A DNA stretch of 45,954 nucleotides. Origin: a bacterium. Its GTDB lineage: Bacteria; Planctomycetota; UBA1135; GCA-002686595. The stretch is from positions 1-45,954 of the forward strand of contig JAAELL010000540.1 of NCBI GenBank assembly GCA_024226735.1, given 5' to 3'. Shown piece after piece: positions 25,080 through 33,054 of the stretch (within the stretch, counting starts at the first letter, position 1; each line of letters begins with the position of its first letter). The position numbers were made by a program, and so were the translations under genes. The notes under the pieces are model-generated. The model searched no databases. It had not been told where the DNA came from and was given only the letters and a program-made list of their open reading frames with translations.

Positions 25080-26917
25080 CGCGGCCCCCCGATCGGGGCC
25101 AAGCGAATCGACTCGACGTGCATCATCGAGCCGCGGATCTGGACGGCCCGCAGCTCGACCTCAGCCTCGGTCCCGATCCCCGCCTGGATCGTCCCGACGG
25201 GCCGCGTGACGAAGTCGTTCCAGCCGGCCGTCGGCTCGACCGTGCCCTGCAGCGCCGCGCCGCCCACCGAGATCGCGAAGGTCGAGCCTTCTTCACCGGG
25301 AGCGCAGGCGTACATGATCTCGACCGTCCACGGACCGGGGCGCAGGGCGACGTTCTCCCACACGAGGAAGTCCTCGGCCTTGGTCCAACCGGTGAGGTAC
25401 TGAACTTCGCGCAGTGCGACGTCGCCCTGGGAATCGGCGACGGTCGCGGTCTCGAAGCGTTCGAGCTGTAGCGACGGCTCCGCCTCGCTCGAAGTGCGCC
25501 GCTCGGCGAAGCGTGCCGGCAGCTGGATGCTGCGGTCGGGACCCGAAGTGAAGCGCTCGTTGACGATGGGCGGCCCGTCGAGCTCGAGGGCGACGACGGT
25601 CGCGTGCTCCCCGGGCACCAGTCCCGCGATGTGCACGGCCGGGCGACCGGGCGCCGTGGCGAGCACGGGCAGGCGCCGGCGATCGGGGTCGGACAACAGG
25701 TACGCGTTCGTCACGGTCGTCTCGAGCCCGGGGAACTCCAGCAGCGAGCTGTTGTGCGGCCAGTCGTAGATGATCAGGTAGACCGTGTTGCCCTTGCGCG
25801 TGCTCGTCCCCCACGGCAAGCGCTCGAACGGTCCGGCGAGCGTGCCGTAGATCGCATCGCCGTTGGTCTCGAGCCAGCGCCCGATCGCGAACAGCCGGTC
25901 CTGCTCGATCAGCGGAATGCGCCCGTCGGCCGTCGCGCCGACGCCGAGCAGCAAGTTGCCGCCCTCGGAGACCGTCTCGATCAACAGGCGCACGGCTTCG
26001 GTGCGGCTCAGGCACGCATCGTAGTCGCCGGCGCGGTTGAACGCGTACGAGCCGCTGATCGCGCGGGCGCGCTCCCACGGCTTGCGCCCGGAGGTCGCGC
26101 CCTTGCCGGCGTCGCCTCCGTAGCCGGTCGTGTAGAAGTCGCCGCTCTTGCCGCGCAGCCCCTTGCCCCAGCGATCGTTGACGACGAGATCCCCGGAGCC
26201 CTCGCCCAGGATGCGCGCGAGGAGCTCCGGCGACTTCCAAACCGAGTCGGGATGCTCCCACTCGCCGTCGGCCCACAGGACCGAGGGCTTGTAGCGCGCC
26301 AACAGATCCTGGATCTGAGGCGTCATGACGGTCTCGACGTACTTGCCGACGTCCTCGCGGTAGACGGGATTGCTCCACTCCAGCAAGGAGTATTGCAGCC
26401 CCATCTTCAGCCCCTTCGCGCGCACGGCCTCGGCCAGCTCGCCGACGACGTCGCGCTCCGGTCCGACCTCGACGCTGTTCCACGGGTACCCGCGCGCGGC
26501 GCTCGCCTCCTCCGATCCCCACAGGGCGTAGCCATCGTGGTGCTTGGAGGTCAGCCCGACGTACCTCGCGCCCGCACGCTCGAAGATCGAAGCCCACTCC
26601 GCGGGGTCGAACATGCTCGCCTCGAACCGTGGCGCGAACGAGCGGTACTCGAACTCCGCGCCGTAGTGCTCCGCGTGGAAGTCCCGCGCCGCCCCCTCGG
26701 CCCCGATCGCCTGCTCGTACCACGCGGCGGGCGCGCCCACGTCGGCGAACCCGGGCACGGCGTATACGCCCCAATGGACGAGGACACCAAACTTCGCCTG
26801 CTGGAACCACTGGGGAGCACGGCGCTTGTTGAGCGCATCCCAGTCAGGTTCGAGGTCCTGGGCGTGAACGAACGGAGCGAGAAGGAGAGCGAGGAGAAAG
26901 GGCGTCGTGAGCTGCAT
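25076..26917 (-). CDS. Secreted GH29 alpha-L-fucosidase
   Basis: 613 aa with a clear signal peptide (M-Q-L-T-T-P-F-L-L-A-L-L-L-A-P-F-V-H-A-Q). GH29 blocks: W-F-Q-Q-A-K-F-G-V-L-V-H-W-G-V-Y-A-V-P near the N-terminus, Y-V-G-L-T-S-K-H-H-D-G-Y-A-L-W, and the nucleophile D217 in L-W-A-D-G-E-W-E-H. A C-terminal beta-domain (~490-600) may bind carbohydrate. It hydrolyses terminal alpha-L-fucose from glycans, consistent with a heterotroph feeding on algal polysaccharides. The catalytic acid varies in this family and I could not assign it. Confidence 0.93.
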   Translation of the reverse strand: MQLTTPFLLALLLAPFVHAQDLEPDWDALNKRRAPQWFQQAKFGVLVHWGVYAVPGFADVGAPAAWYEQAIGAEGAARDFHAEHYGAEFEYRSFAPRFEASMFDPAEWASIFERAGARYVGLTSKHHDGYALWGSEEASAARGYPWNSVEVGPERDVVGELAEAVRAKGLKMGLQYSLLEWSNPVYREDVGKYVETVMTPQIQDLLARYKPSVLWADGEWEHPDSVWKSPELLARILGEGSGDLVVNDRWGKGLRGKSGDFYTTGYGGDAGKGATSGRKPWERARAISGSYAFNRAGDYDACLSRTEAVRLLIETVSEGGNLLLGVGATADGRIPLIEQDRLFAIGRWLETNGDAIYGTLAGPFERLPWGTSTRKGNTVYLIIYDWPHNSSLLEFPGLETTVTNAYLLSDPDRRRLPVLATAPGRPAVHIAGLVPGEHATVVALELDGPPIVNERFTSGPDRSIQLPARFAERRTSSEAEPSLQLERFETATVADSQGDVALREVQYLTGWTKAEDFLVWENVALRPGPWTVEIMYACAPGEEGSTFAISVGGAALQGTVEPTAGWNDFVTRPVGTIQAGIGTEAEVELRAVQIRGSMMHVESIRLAPIGGPR

Positions 26918-27022
26918 GGCGCGCAGAGGTTACCCGATCGACGGGCCTTCTTAGAGGCCCGGCCAACAAAGCACCCGGCACCCGCTCGGCCCCGTTACGC
27001 CACCGTTAGGCAGCGACGAGCG

Positions 27023-27745
27023 TCACGTGCGGACCGAGAGCAGGCCGTGCCTGCGCCACCCCACGCGTTGCAGCCACGTGCGCGCGGGAGCGAGCGGAGG
27101 TGGCTCGCTCGCCCCCAGCTCCTCCAAGCGGAACTCACGCCACCCGTCGAAGAACATCCCCGAGCAGAAGATGTCGATCGGGTCTGCCTCAAGTGGACGC
27201 TGTGTCTTTGCGTGGCTCTTGTGGTGGTCGGTGTTCTCGAGCACGTACTGCAGGGCATTGCGGACCTCCTTCGGCGTGCGCAGGATTCGATCGAAGTAGC
27301 GATCCGCGAACACCTTCCCCGTGCGCCGCCACACCTTGTTCAGGGCCCGCGCAATCCGTACCGACAGCCCTTGGAGTCCACGCGAGAGAGCCGTCCGGTT
27401 CGTCGCCTCGACGATGAAGTGCAGGTGATTGCCCTGCACCGAGAAGTGGTTGAGCCGAAAGCCATTCCGGTCGCACCCGGCACGGAATGCGCCCCGTAGC
27501 GCCTTGAAGGGCTTCTTCGTCCGCAGGCTCGGCAGCCGCTTGTCGAGCGTCATCACCACGTGAACGGGAAACCGCGCCGCAAGCGCCTCACGCTTCACGT
27601 GCGACACGCCGGAGTCGGCCTTCTTGGGCCGCCCCACCCGGTGCCCCTCGCGGTGCCCCTCGCGGCGCTTGAAGCCGAACGTCAGCTGGGAATCGAGGTG
27701 GTTCCGGGTGGTCTTCTTGCGCGTCTTCTTCACTCGCCGAGCCAT
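27023..27745 (-). CDS. REP-associated tyrosine transposase (RAYT, Y1/HUH family)
   Basis: 240 aa. The HUH motif is H107-L-H109 in Q-G-N-H-L-H-F-I-V-E-A and the single catalytic Tyr is Y167 in N-A-L-Q-Y-V-L-E-N. Strands around P-V-H-V-V-M-T and G-K-V-F-A-D-R-Y complete the Y1 fold. It has a basic N-terminal extension (M-A-R-R-V-K-K-T-R-K-K-T-T). Such proteins nick single-stranded DNA at REP palindromes. A hairpin GGGCCT-TCTTAG-AGGCCC lies downstream (26945-26962) and a large palindrome upstream (27912-27992). No IS-type ends were found, fitting a domesticated RAYT. Confidence 0.85.
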   Translation of the reverse strand: MARRVKKTRKKTTRNHLDSQLTFGFKRREGHREGHRVGRPKKADSGVSHVKREALAARFPVHVVMTLDKRLPSLRTKKPFKALRGAFRAGCDRNGFRLNHFSVQGNHLHFIVEATNRTALSRGLQGLSVRIARALNKVWRRTGKVFADRYFDRILRTPKEVRNALQYVLENTDHHKSHAKTQRPLEADPIDIFCSGMFFDGWREFRLEELGASEPPPLAPARTWLQRVGWRRHGLLSVRT

Positions 27746-27911
27746 GCTTGAATTATGGCACTGTTCTTCTGAGACTCAACCCTCTCGTGGCTGTAGTTTT
27801 CTTGCATCCTTCAAGGAACCGCCCAGGATTCGCGCCCCGCTCCTCCCCCGCCTGTCCCTGTTTCGTGAACGGGGCTTCGGCCTCCGGATCCGAGCAAGAA
27901 CTACGGGGCCC

Positions 27912-27992
27912 GTCCCGTTGCGTTGCCCGCCACCGACAGCATCGCCCGCCCGGAGGGCGAGCGGGCGACGGTGACGGGCAACGCGACGGGAC
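27912..27992. repeat. Large REP-like palindrome near the RAYT gene
   Basis: 24 bases at 27912-27935 pair with 27969-27992 with only two mismatches, and TCGCCCGC/GCGGGCGA (27942-27949 with 27961-27968) continues the stem inside. The whole is an 81-nt near-perfect hairpin. Long GC-rich hairpins beside RAYT genes are the expected substrates of these enzymes. Confidence 0.7.
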
Positions 27993-27993
27993 G

Positions 27994-28018
27994 GGCGCGC
28001 GGAGTTTGGTGTGGGGCA
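27994..28018 (+). repeat. 25-nt dispersed repeat, copy 1
   Basis: This 25-nt stretch (GGCGCGCGGAGT ... TGTGGGGCA) directly follows the large palindrome and recurs with one mismatch at 30526-30550. It is a candidate component of a REP/BIME element. Confidence 0.65.
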
Positions 28019-28259
28019 AGGTCGGGTTCGCGCGCCTCTCCGAGGGGAGAGGACGGCGCTTGCGAGCGTCCAGAGGATGGCTTGTTTCTTCATCACGGTC
28101 TTTCAGGTCGGCGGGAGTTCCGCGGTCGGTGGCGCACCGAGTGCGAGCCACTCGGCTTCGACCAGAAAGACGCCCGATTCCGTGGCGGAGATCGGGCGTG
28201 CTTCACGGCCCGCGTCGGGCCCGGCCGCGCTCGCGCGGACCGTTCCGTTCCGCCGTTGC

Positions 28260-29516
28260 TCAGTGGAACGTCACCGCGACCGCGTCGGTGAAGTTGCTCG
28301 AGCCGAGGTCGCGGAACCAGCACTGGAAGTTCCAGGTATCCCCGGGCTGGACGGCTTGCGCCGGGGACAGGGGCAGCGCCCCGAGGTCGATGGGGATGGT
28401 GCCGACCGGCCCCTGGATGATCTGGCCTGCCTGGTTGTAGCGACCGATCCCGGAGCAGCCCTGGAACCCGCACGTCAGGCACAGGACCCCTTGGCTTCCC
28501 GGCGGCATGAACTGGCCCTGGTTGGAGCCGACGAGGAAGTAGCCGAACTCGCCGATCGGCAGGTCTTCCGCGGTGAGTGCGATGTCGTTCAACGCGACCG
28601 CGGTGCTGCCCGCGACGGAGAGTCGGGCGGGAAGGCCGCTCGAGTTGGGGATCGCCGGACTGCAGTACGGGGCCCCGATCTCGCCCTTCATCACGCGGAT
28701 GAAGGCCGTGCTGAGCGGGGCGGCGATGCTGCCCAGGAGGTTGCCGCTCGAATCGTAGTGCAGGATTTCGCTGCTCTGGCTGGAGCTGTATCTCGACGTC
28801 CAGATCGTTCCGTCAGCAGCGACCGCGATTCCGACGCCTTGAACTCCGAACGGAGTCGAAATCGATGCGAGCGGCGTTCCGTCCTGGGCGAACTGATAGA
28901 CGTTGCCGTCGTTCCAGCCCACGCTCCAGAGCGTTCCGTCCGGCGCCATGTCGATGTCCGCTGGCTCGAAGGACCCCGTGCTGAAACTGCCGAGCGGCGT
29001 TCCGTCCTGAAGGAAGTGGTGGATGAGGTGGTCATCCACGTCGCAGGCCCAGAGATGGTCGTTCGCGTCGACGAGCAGGCCCCACACCCACCCACCGGCG
29101 ACCGGGATCGTTCCCACGTGACCCATCGGTCCGTAGAGCTCGATCTTCGCGGCGCCCGAGTCGGCGACGGCCAGGGTTCCGTCGGAGAAGACCGCGACGT
29201 CGCCTTGGGACGTCATCAGCTGTGGTAGGTCGCTGGACGAGACGAACGTCCCGGTCGCGTCGAAGAAGACGGCCGCGCGCGGGCTCCCCACGCTTGCGAC
29301 CCACCCACCGTCCGGGGTGATCTCCGCCCCCTGCCACTGGCCACCGGGACCACCCGAGCTCTGGGCGACCAACGTGCCGTCCGGCCTGTAGTGGATGAGT
29401 CGTCCTGGGTTAAAGACGTTCACGAGGAGGTCACCCTCCACGAGTTGCGCCCGGGCAGCCGGTGAGAGAAGAGCGAGCGATGCGGCTGCGGCGGGAAGGA
29501 ACTGTTCGATCGTCAT
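28260..29516 (-). CDS. Secreted NHL/beta-propeller protein with planctomycete C-terminal domain
   Basis: 418 aa from ATG 29516, giving a signal peptide (M-T-I-E-Q-F-L-P-A-A-A-A-S-L-A-L-L ... A-R-A-Q). An upstream in-frame start exists but would bury the signal. Residues ~25-280 are repeats of 'D-G-T-x-W/L-A ... G', as in NHL/SMP-30-type six-bladed propellers. Residues ~290-418 form the same domain seen in the 1428-3338 protein (N-S-S-G-L-P-A-R-L ... G-E-F-G-Y-F-L-V-G-S-N-Q-G ... F-T-D-A-V-A-V-T-F). Surface or envelope location is inferred; function is unknown. Confidence 0.82.
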   Translation of the reverse strand: MTIEQFLPAAAASLALLSPAARAQLVEGDLLVNVFNPGRLIHYRPDGTLVAQSSGGPGGQWQGAEITPDGGWVASVGSPRAAVFFDATGTFVSSSDLPQLMTSQGDVAVFSDGTLAVADSGAAKIELYGPMGHVGTIPVAGGWVWGLLVDANDHLWACDVDDHLIHHFLQDGTPLGSFSTGSFEPADIDMAPDGTLWSVGWNDGNVYQFAQDGTPLASISTPFGVQGVGIAVAADGTIWTSRYSSSQSSEILHYDSSGNLLGSIAAPLSTAFIRVMKGEIGAPYCSPAIPNSSGLPARLSVAGSTAVALNDIALTAEDLPIGEFGYFLVGSNQGQFMPPGSQGVLCLTCGFQGCSGIGRYNQAGQIIQGPVGTIPIDLGALPLSPAQAVQPGDTWNFQCWFRDLGSSNFTDAVAVTFH

Positions 29517-29624
29517 GGATGTAGTCTCCGGTCCCGGGGTCTGCTCCTTGTCCACGGGCCGCGCTCGATTGTCGGCGAAAGCGACGATTCTGAACAGGTC
29601 CTGATGCAGCGCAGCGCTAGCCGC

Positions 29625-30165
29625 TCAGACGCGCACGAGCCCCACGCGCGTGCCGCCAACGAGCTCGGTCATCTCCGTCGCAAGCTCCTCGGAGATCGCG
29701 ACCCCGTACCCCTTGCCGGCGCGGACGCGGCGCGACACGCCGTCGCTGCCGCTGGTCTGCAGGAACAGCGGGCACTTGCCGTTGTGGCGCTGCGCGACCT
29801 GGACGAGGTCCGGCAGGAGCATTTGGTCCTCGCGTGAGAGGCTGACCTGGACGCCGCCCTGGAATCTGCGCAGCGCCTCGCTGAGGGGCAGGGCCTCGTC
29901 GAGCAGGAGCGCCGGCTCCTCGCCCGAGTCTTCGATCTTGCCGCGGCACAAGATGACGTTGCCGTTCTCGATCAGGTCCTTGAGCTCCTCGTACGGGCGA
30001 GGGAACACCGTGACGTTGATCGCTCCGTGCAGGTCCTCCAGGCGGAAGCGACACATCCTGGAGCCGGCCATGCGGCCCGACTTCACGACGAGCTCGGCCT
30101 TCTGCAGGACGAACCCCGCGAGGTGGATCTCGACGCCGCCCTCCATGTCCTTCAGCGCCGTGATG
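29625..30165 (-). pseudogene. dnaE: 3' fragment of a DNA polymerase III alpha subunit gene
   Basis: The frame encodes about 180 aa matching the C-terminal part of DnaE: an OB-fold (V-E-I-H-L-A-G-F-V-L ... M-C-R-F-R-L-E-D-L-H-G-A-I-N-V-T-V-F-P) and the C-terminal domain (V-Q-V-S-L-S-R ... L-V-G-G-T-R-V-G-L-V-R-V). A complete DnaE is about 1,150-1,200 aa; the polymerase and PHP domains are absent. The coding similarity ends at ~30155-30165, where IS3-type transposase sequence begins on the other strand; the open frame runs to 30182 only by reading that sequence backwards. Replication requires an intact dnaE, so another copy must exist elsewhere. Confidence 0.8.
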
Positions 30166-30339
30166 GAGAGCTTCTTCGGCACCTACAAGCAGGAGTGGGC
30201 TCACGACCACCGATGGTCCGGGCTGATCGACGCCCGCGCCGCAACACACGACTACATCGATGTCTTCTACAACCGGCAACGACTTCACTCCTCGCTGGGG
30301 TACAGGACTCCGGCTGAAGCGGACGAGGATGTCGCGTAG
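30160..30339 (+). pseudogene. C-terminal fragment of an IS3-family transposase (OrfB)
   Basis: About 58 codons ending at TAG 30337-30339: M-E-S-F-F-G-T-Y-K-Q-E-W ... Y-I-D-V-F-Y-N-R-Q-R-L-H-S-S-L-G-Y-R-T-P-A-E. This is the last part of the DDE (rve) domain, holding the final Glu of the catalytic triad (M-E-S-F-F-G) and the Y-N-x-x-R-x-H-S-x-L-G-Y signature. The first two catalytic Asp and the whole of OrfA are missing. Confidence 0.88.
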
Positions 30340-30705
30340 GCCCAGGAGATATCCACACATTATGAGTCTCCTCTCCCCCGCACCCCCTCTCCTCCCGGGG
30401 CTCTGCCCCGGAACGCCGCACTACGCTTCAGCCAGCTCGGAGGCTGGCTTCGCGCTGCTCCCCGCTGAGGAAGGGGCCCCCTGGGGCGAGTGACGCCGAC
30501 GAGGAGGGGCTGGACTGTGGGGACAGGCGCGCGGAGTCTGGTGTGGGGCATCACGCGCCTCGCCGAACGATGGCCAACGCTTCAGTGCCACAATTCGCCT
30601 CGCCCACCAGAACCGGAGAGACAGCGAATCCGCCCCCCCATTCCTCGCCGCGCCGTCCCCGATTCAGAGGTCGAGCTTCGTGAACGACCGGGAACGCGCT
30701 CCCCC
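30340..30705. other. Intergenic region: IS end and repeat sequences
   Basis: The segment 30341-30358, read inward, begins TGTGGATATCTCC and has the TG start expected of an IS3-type terminal inverted repeat. Beyond it are GC hairpins (CCGGGGC-TCT-GCCCCGG near 30398-30414 and CAGCC/GGCTG near 30430-30446) and the second copy of the 25-nt repeat at 30526-30550. No credible gene is present. Confidence 0.55.
30526..30550 (+). repeat. 25-nt dispersed repeat, copy 2
   Basis: Identical to 27994-28018 apart from one T-to-C change, in the same orientation, 2.5 kb away. It has no large palindrome directly beside it. Confidence 0.65.
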
Positions 30706-31055
30706 CTAAAACGCGACGCTCGTCGCGTTCGAGAAGTTGCTGGACACCCCGTCGCGGTGCCAGGCCTGAAAGACGCGGCTCTCACCAACATTCACCGCCG
30801 GCACCGGTGCAAACGAGCCATCAGTGGGAAGAACGATCTCCCCCACCCCGATGACCGGCTGCCCGACTCCCGCGGCGTCGAACTGGAAGACCTGGCCGAG
30901 CGGCACGCTGCTGTAGCGGTACTGCGGGCTCGTGACGCAAAGGACGCCGTCCGCCCCCGGGGGAACGACGTACAGGCCAGGCAATCGGCCGGTGATGTAG
31001 TAGCCAAACTCACCCGCCGGTCCCTGCGTGACGTTCAGGCGTGGCGCCAGCCAAC
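30706..31055 (-). pseudogene. Truncated C-terminal domain of a planctomycete secreted protein
   Basis: About 110 codons ending at TAG 30706-30708 encode G-P-A-G-E-F-G-Y-Y-I-T-G ... P-P-G-A-D-G-V-L-C-V-T ... F-Q-A-W-H-R-D-G-V-S-S-N-F-S-N-A, the second two thirds of the C-terminal domain found in the proteins at 1428-3338 and 28260-29516. The propeller part, signal peptide and domain start are missing. The upstream boundary falls just after the lepB stop (31064), so a whole gene body has been lost there. Confidence 0.75.
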
Positions 31056-31063
31056 ACCGACTG

Positions 31064-31726
31064 CTACTCCAACAGCCCCAGGCGCCCCAGCGGCCACAGC
31101 CGCACACGCACCTTCCCGCGCAAGTTCTCGTACGGCACCTGCCCGAACTCGCGGCTATCCGAGCTGCGAATGCGGTTGTCGCCCAACACGAAGCAGTGCT
31201 CGGGCTTGACCACCGTCGGCGGATAGCCGGCGGGGTCGAGCGACGACTGGTCGACGTAGCCCTCGACGATCGCGATGTGGTTGACCCACACCGTGCCCGC
31301 GCGGATCTCGACGATGTCACCGGGGACGGCGACGACGCGCTTGATGTAGTCGAGGGTCGGGTTCTTCGGGTAGCGCAGGACGACGATGTCGCCGCGGTCG
31401 GGCTTGGTGAACAGGTAGCTGACGTGGTCGACCAGGATCCGATCGCGGTCGTGGATGCCGGGCATCATCGAGCTGCCGCGCACTTCGGAGAAGTTGAAGA
31501 ACAGACCCCATACGAGGACGAGCACGATGCCCGCCTTGAGACCGGCAAGAAAGAAGCGCCCTGTCGGAGCGTCTTGCGGCGGCACGAGCTTGCTCGCGGA
31601 CCGCATCTCGGTGGGCTCGTCCCAGGCGCCCGCGTGGACGTCCATGAGCCCCGCGAGATCGTGGCTCGTGCGCGGCTGCGGCGGCACTTGGGGGTGGGCG
31701 CGGTTCGCGTCGGCTTCGGGGACCAT
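31064..31726 (-). CDS. lepB: Signal peptidase I
   Basis: 220 aa from ATG 31726. The upstream frame is longer, but it runs into the divergent peptidase gene. An N-terminal polar region is followed by one TM helix (~62-79), then the catalytic Ser86 in R-G-S-S-M-M-P and Lys129 in Y-I-K-R-V-V-A-V-P-G-D. The G-D-N-R box follows (V-L-G-D-N-R-I-R-S-S-D-S-R). It is a membrane serine/lysine protease that removes Sec signal peptides. The 67-nt gap to the divergent gene must hold both promoters. Confidence 0.93.
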   Translation of the reverse strand: MVPEADANRAHPQVPPQPRTSHDLAGLMDVHAGAWDEPTEMRSASKLVPPQDAPTGRFFLAGLKAGIVLVLVWGLFFNFSEVRGSSMMPGIHDRDRILVDHVSYLFTKPDRGDIVVLRYPKNPTLDYIKRVVAVPGDIVEIRAGTVWVNHIAIVEGYVDQSSLDPAGYPPTVVKPEHCFVLGDNRIRSSDSREFGQVPYENLRGKVRVRLWPLGRLGLLE

Positions 31727-31793
31727 CGCAGCGTGTATCGGGCCGCGCAGCCGGCTCCCTTGAGCGTCATCCGCCCGCCCGCATACTGAACGG

Positions 31794-33002
31794 ATGGCCC
31801 AACCCCTTCCCGCCCCCTCCACGGACGATGCCGCACGCCTCGATGAGCTGCTCGCGGACCTCGTCGACCAGCGCGCCGGCATCGCCCCCATCTCCGCCGC
31901 CGAGCGTGCCGCCCGGCGCGCACGCCTCGGCACACTGCTCGCCGAGCGATGCCTCGACGCGCTCCTGGTCGAGCCCGGCGGCACGCTGCGCTACCTCGCG
32001 GACGTCGACTGGCACCACTCCGAGCGCCTGTTCGGGCTCGTCGTGTTCGCGGATGGGACACACCTGTGGATCGCTCCCGCATTCGAGAAGACGCGGGCGG
32101 AGCTCTTCACCGCGGCGTGTCCCGGCGAGCTGCTCCTGTGGGACGAGCACACCTACGCCTTCGCCCCCCTCGCCTCGGTCCTGCGCGCGCGCGGCGCCGA
32201 GCGCATCGCGATGGACCCCGACGTGCGCACACGCTTCGCCTTCGGCCTCGCCGCCGCGCTCGGATCCGACGCCGTCTCGGGTGCCGGGGTCGTCGCCGCC
32301 TTGCGCGGGACGAAGGACGAGCACGAGCTCGCGCTGCTCGCGCGCGCCAACGAGCTGACCCAGCACGCGATCCGCACCGTCGCGCGCAGCATCGAGCCGG
32401 GCGTCACCGCCGCCGAGGTCGCCATGCGCATCGACCACGCGCACCGCCGGCTCGGGTTCACGAACCCGTGGAACCTGTCCCTCGTCGGACCCTCCGCCGC
32501 GTTCCCGCACGGCGACGGCAAGCCGGCGGTGATCGCCAAGGGCGACGTGCTCTTGATCGACTCGGGCGGATCCTTCCACGGCTACCAGTCGGACAACACG
32601 CGCACGTGGACGGTCGGCGCGCCGCCGCACGAGCGCTTCGAACGCGCCTGGCACGCGGTGCGCGACGCCCAACGCGCGGCGTTCGAGACGCTGCGCCCCG
32701 GGGCGCTCTGCGGCGACGTCGATCGCGCCGCGCGCGCCCGGCTCGAAGCCGCCGGCTTCGGCGGCGGCTACACGGCGCTCTCCCATCGCCTCGGACACGG
32801 CATCGGCGTCGAGGGCCACGAGCCGCCGTACCTCGACGGCGGCTCCGAGGTCGTCCTCGCGCCAGGCATGACGTTCTCGAACGAACCGGGCATCTACCTG
32901 GACGGCGAGTTCGGCCTGCGGATCGAGGACATCGTCGCGGTCACCGCGGGCGGTGCCGATCACTTCGGAACGTGGCAGGCGGGACCAGCATCACCGGACT
33001 GA
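31794..33002 (+). CDS. M24-family metallopeptidase (Xaa-Pro aminopeptidase-like)
   Basis: 402 aa. The N-terminal creatinase-like domain (~40-165) is followed by the pita-bread fold. The five metal ligands are visible: Asp in L-L-I-D-S-G-G, Asp in Q-S-D-N-T-R-T-W, His in R-L-G-H-G-I-G, Glu in S-N-E-P-G-I-Y and Glu in R-I-E-D-I. It removes N-terminal residues preceding proline in cytoplasmic peptides. It is divergent from lepB and may be co-transcribed with the following ABC genes. Confidence 0.92.
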   Translation: MAQPLPAPSTDDAARLDELLADLVDQRAGIAPISAAERAARRARLGTLLAERCLDALLVEPGGTLRYLADVDWHHSERLFGLVVFADGTHLWIAPAFEKTRAELFTAACPGELLLWDEHTYAFAPLASVLRARGAERIAMDPDVRTRFAFGLAAALGSDAVSGAGVVAALRGTKDEHELALLARANELTQHAIRTVARSIEPGVTAAEVAMRIDHAHRRLGFTNPWNLSLVGPSAAFPHGDGKPAVIAKGDVLLIDSGGSFHGYQSDNTRTWTVGAPPHERFERAWHAVRDAQRAAFETLRPGALCGDVDRAARARLEAAGFGGGYTALSHRLGHGIGVEGHEPPYLDGGSEVVLAPGMTFSNEPGIYLDGEFGLRIEDIVAVTAGGADHFGTWQAGPASPD

Positions 33003-33054
33003 GATCGCGGCCGGGCTTGTGGTCGGCGCGGGCACTTGGTATCCCAGCCCGCCC

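Larger units (their letters stand above)
27746..28259. other. Intergenic region with REP-like palindromes
   Basis: 514 nt between the RAYT gene and a secreted-protein gene. It contains the large palindrome at 27912-27992, the repeat at 27994-28018 and a small hairpin CTCTCC-GAGG-GGAGAG (28036-28051). Open frames crossing it are low-complexity and not gene-like. Confidence 0.6.

Noticed and set aside
30360..30554. Small minus-strand ORF in the repeat region
   Set aside because: Low-complexity Arg/Pro/Gly sequence spanning hairpins and the 25-nt repeat; typical spurious ORF.
31727..31984. N-terminal extension of signal peptidase
   Set aside because: The open frame continues into the divergent M24 gene and encodes Ser/Arg-rich shadow sequence; ATG 31726 gives a normal protein.
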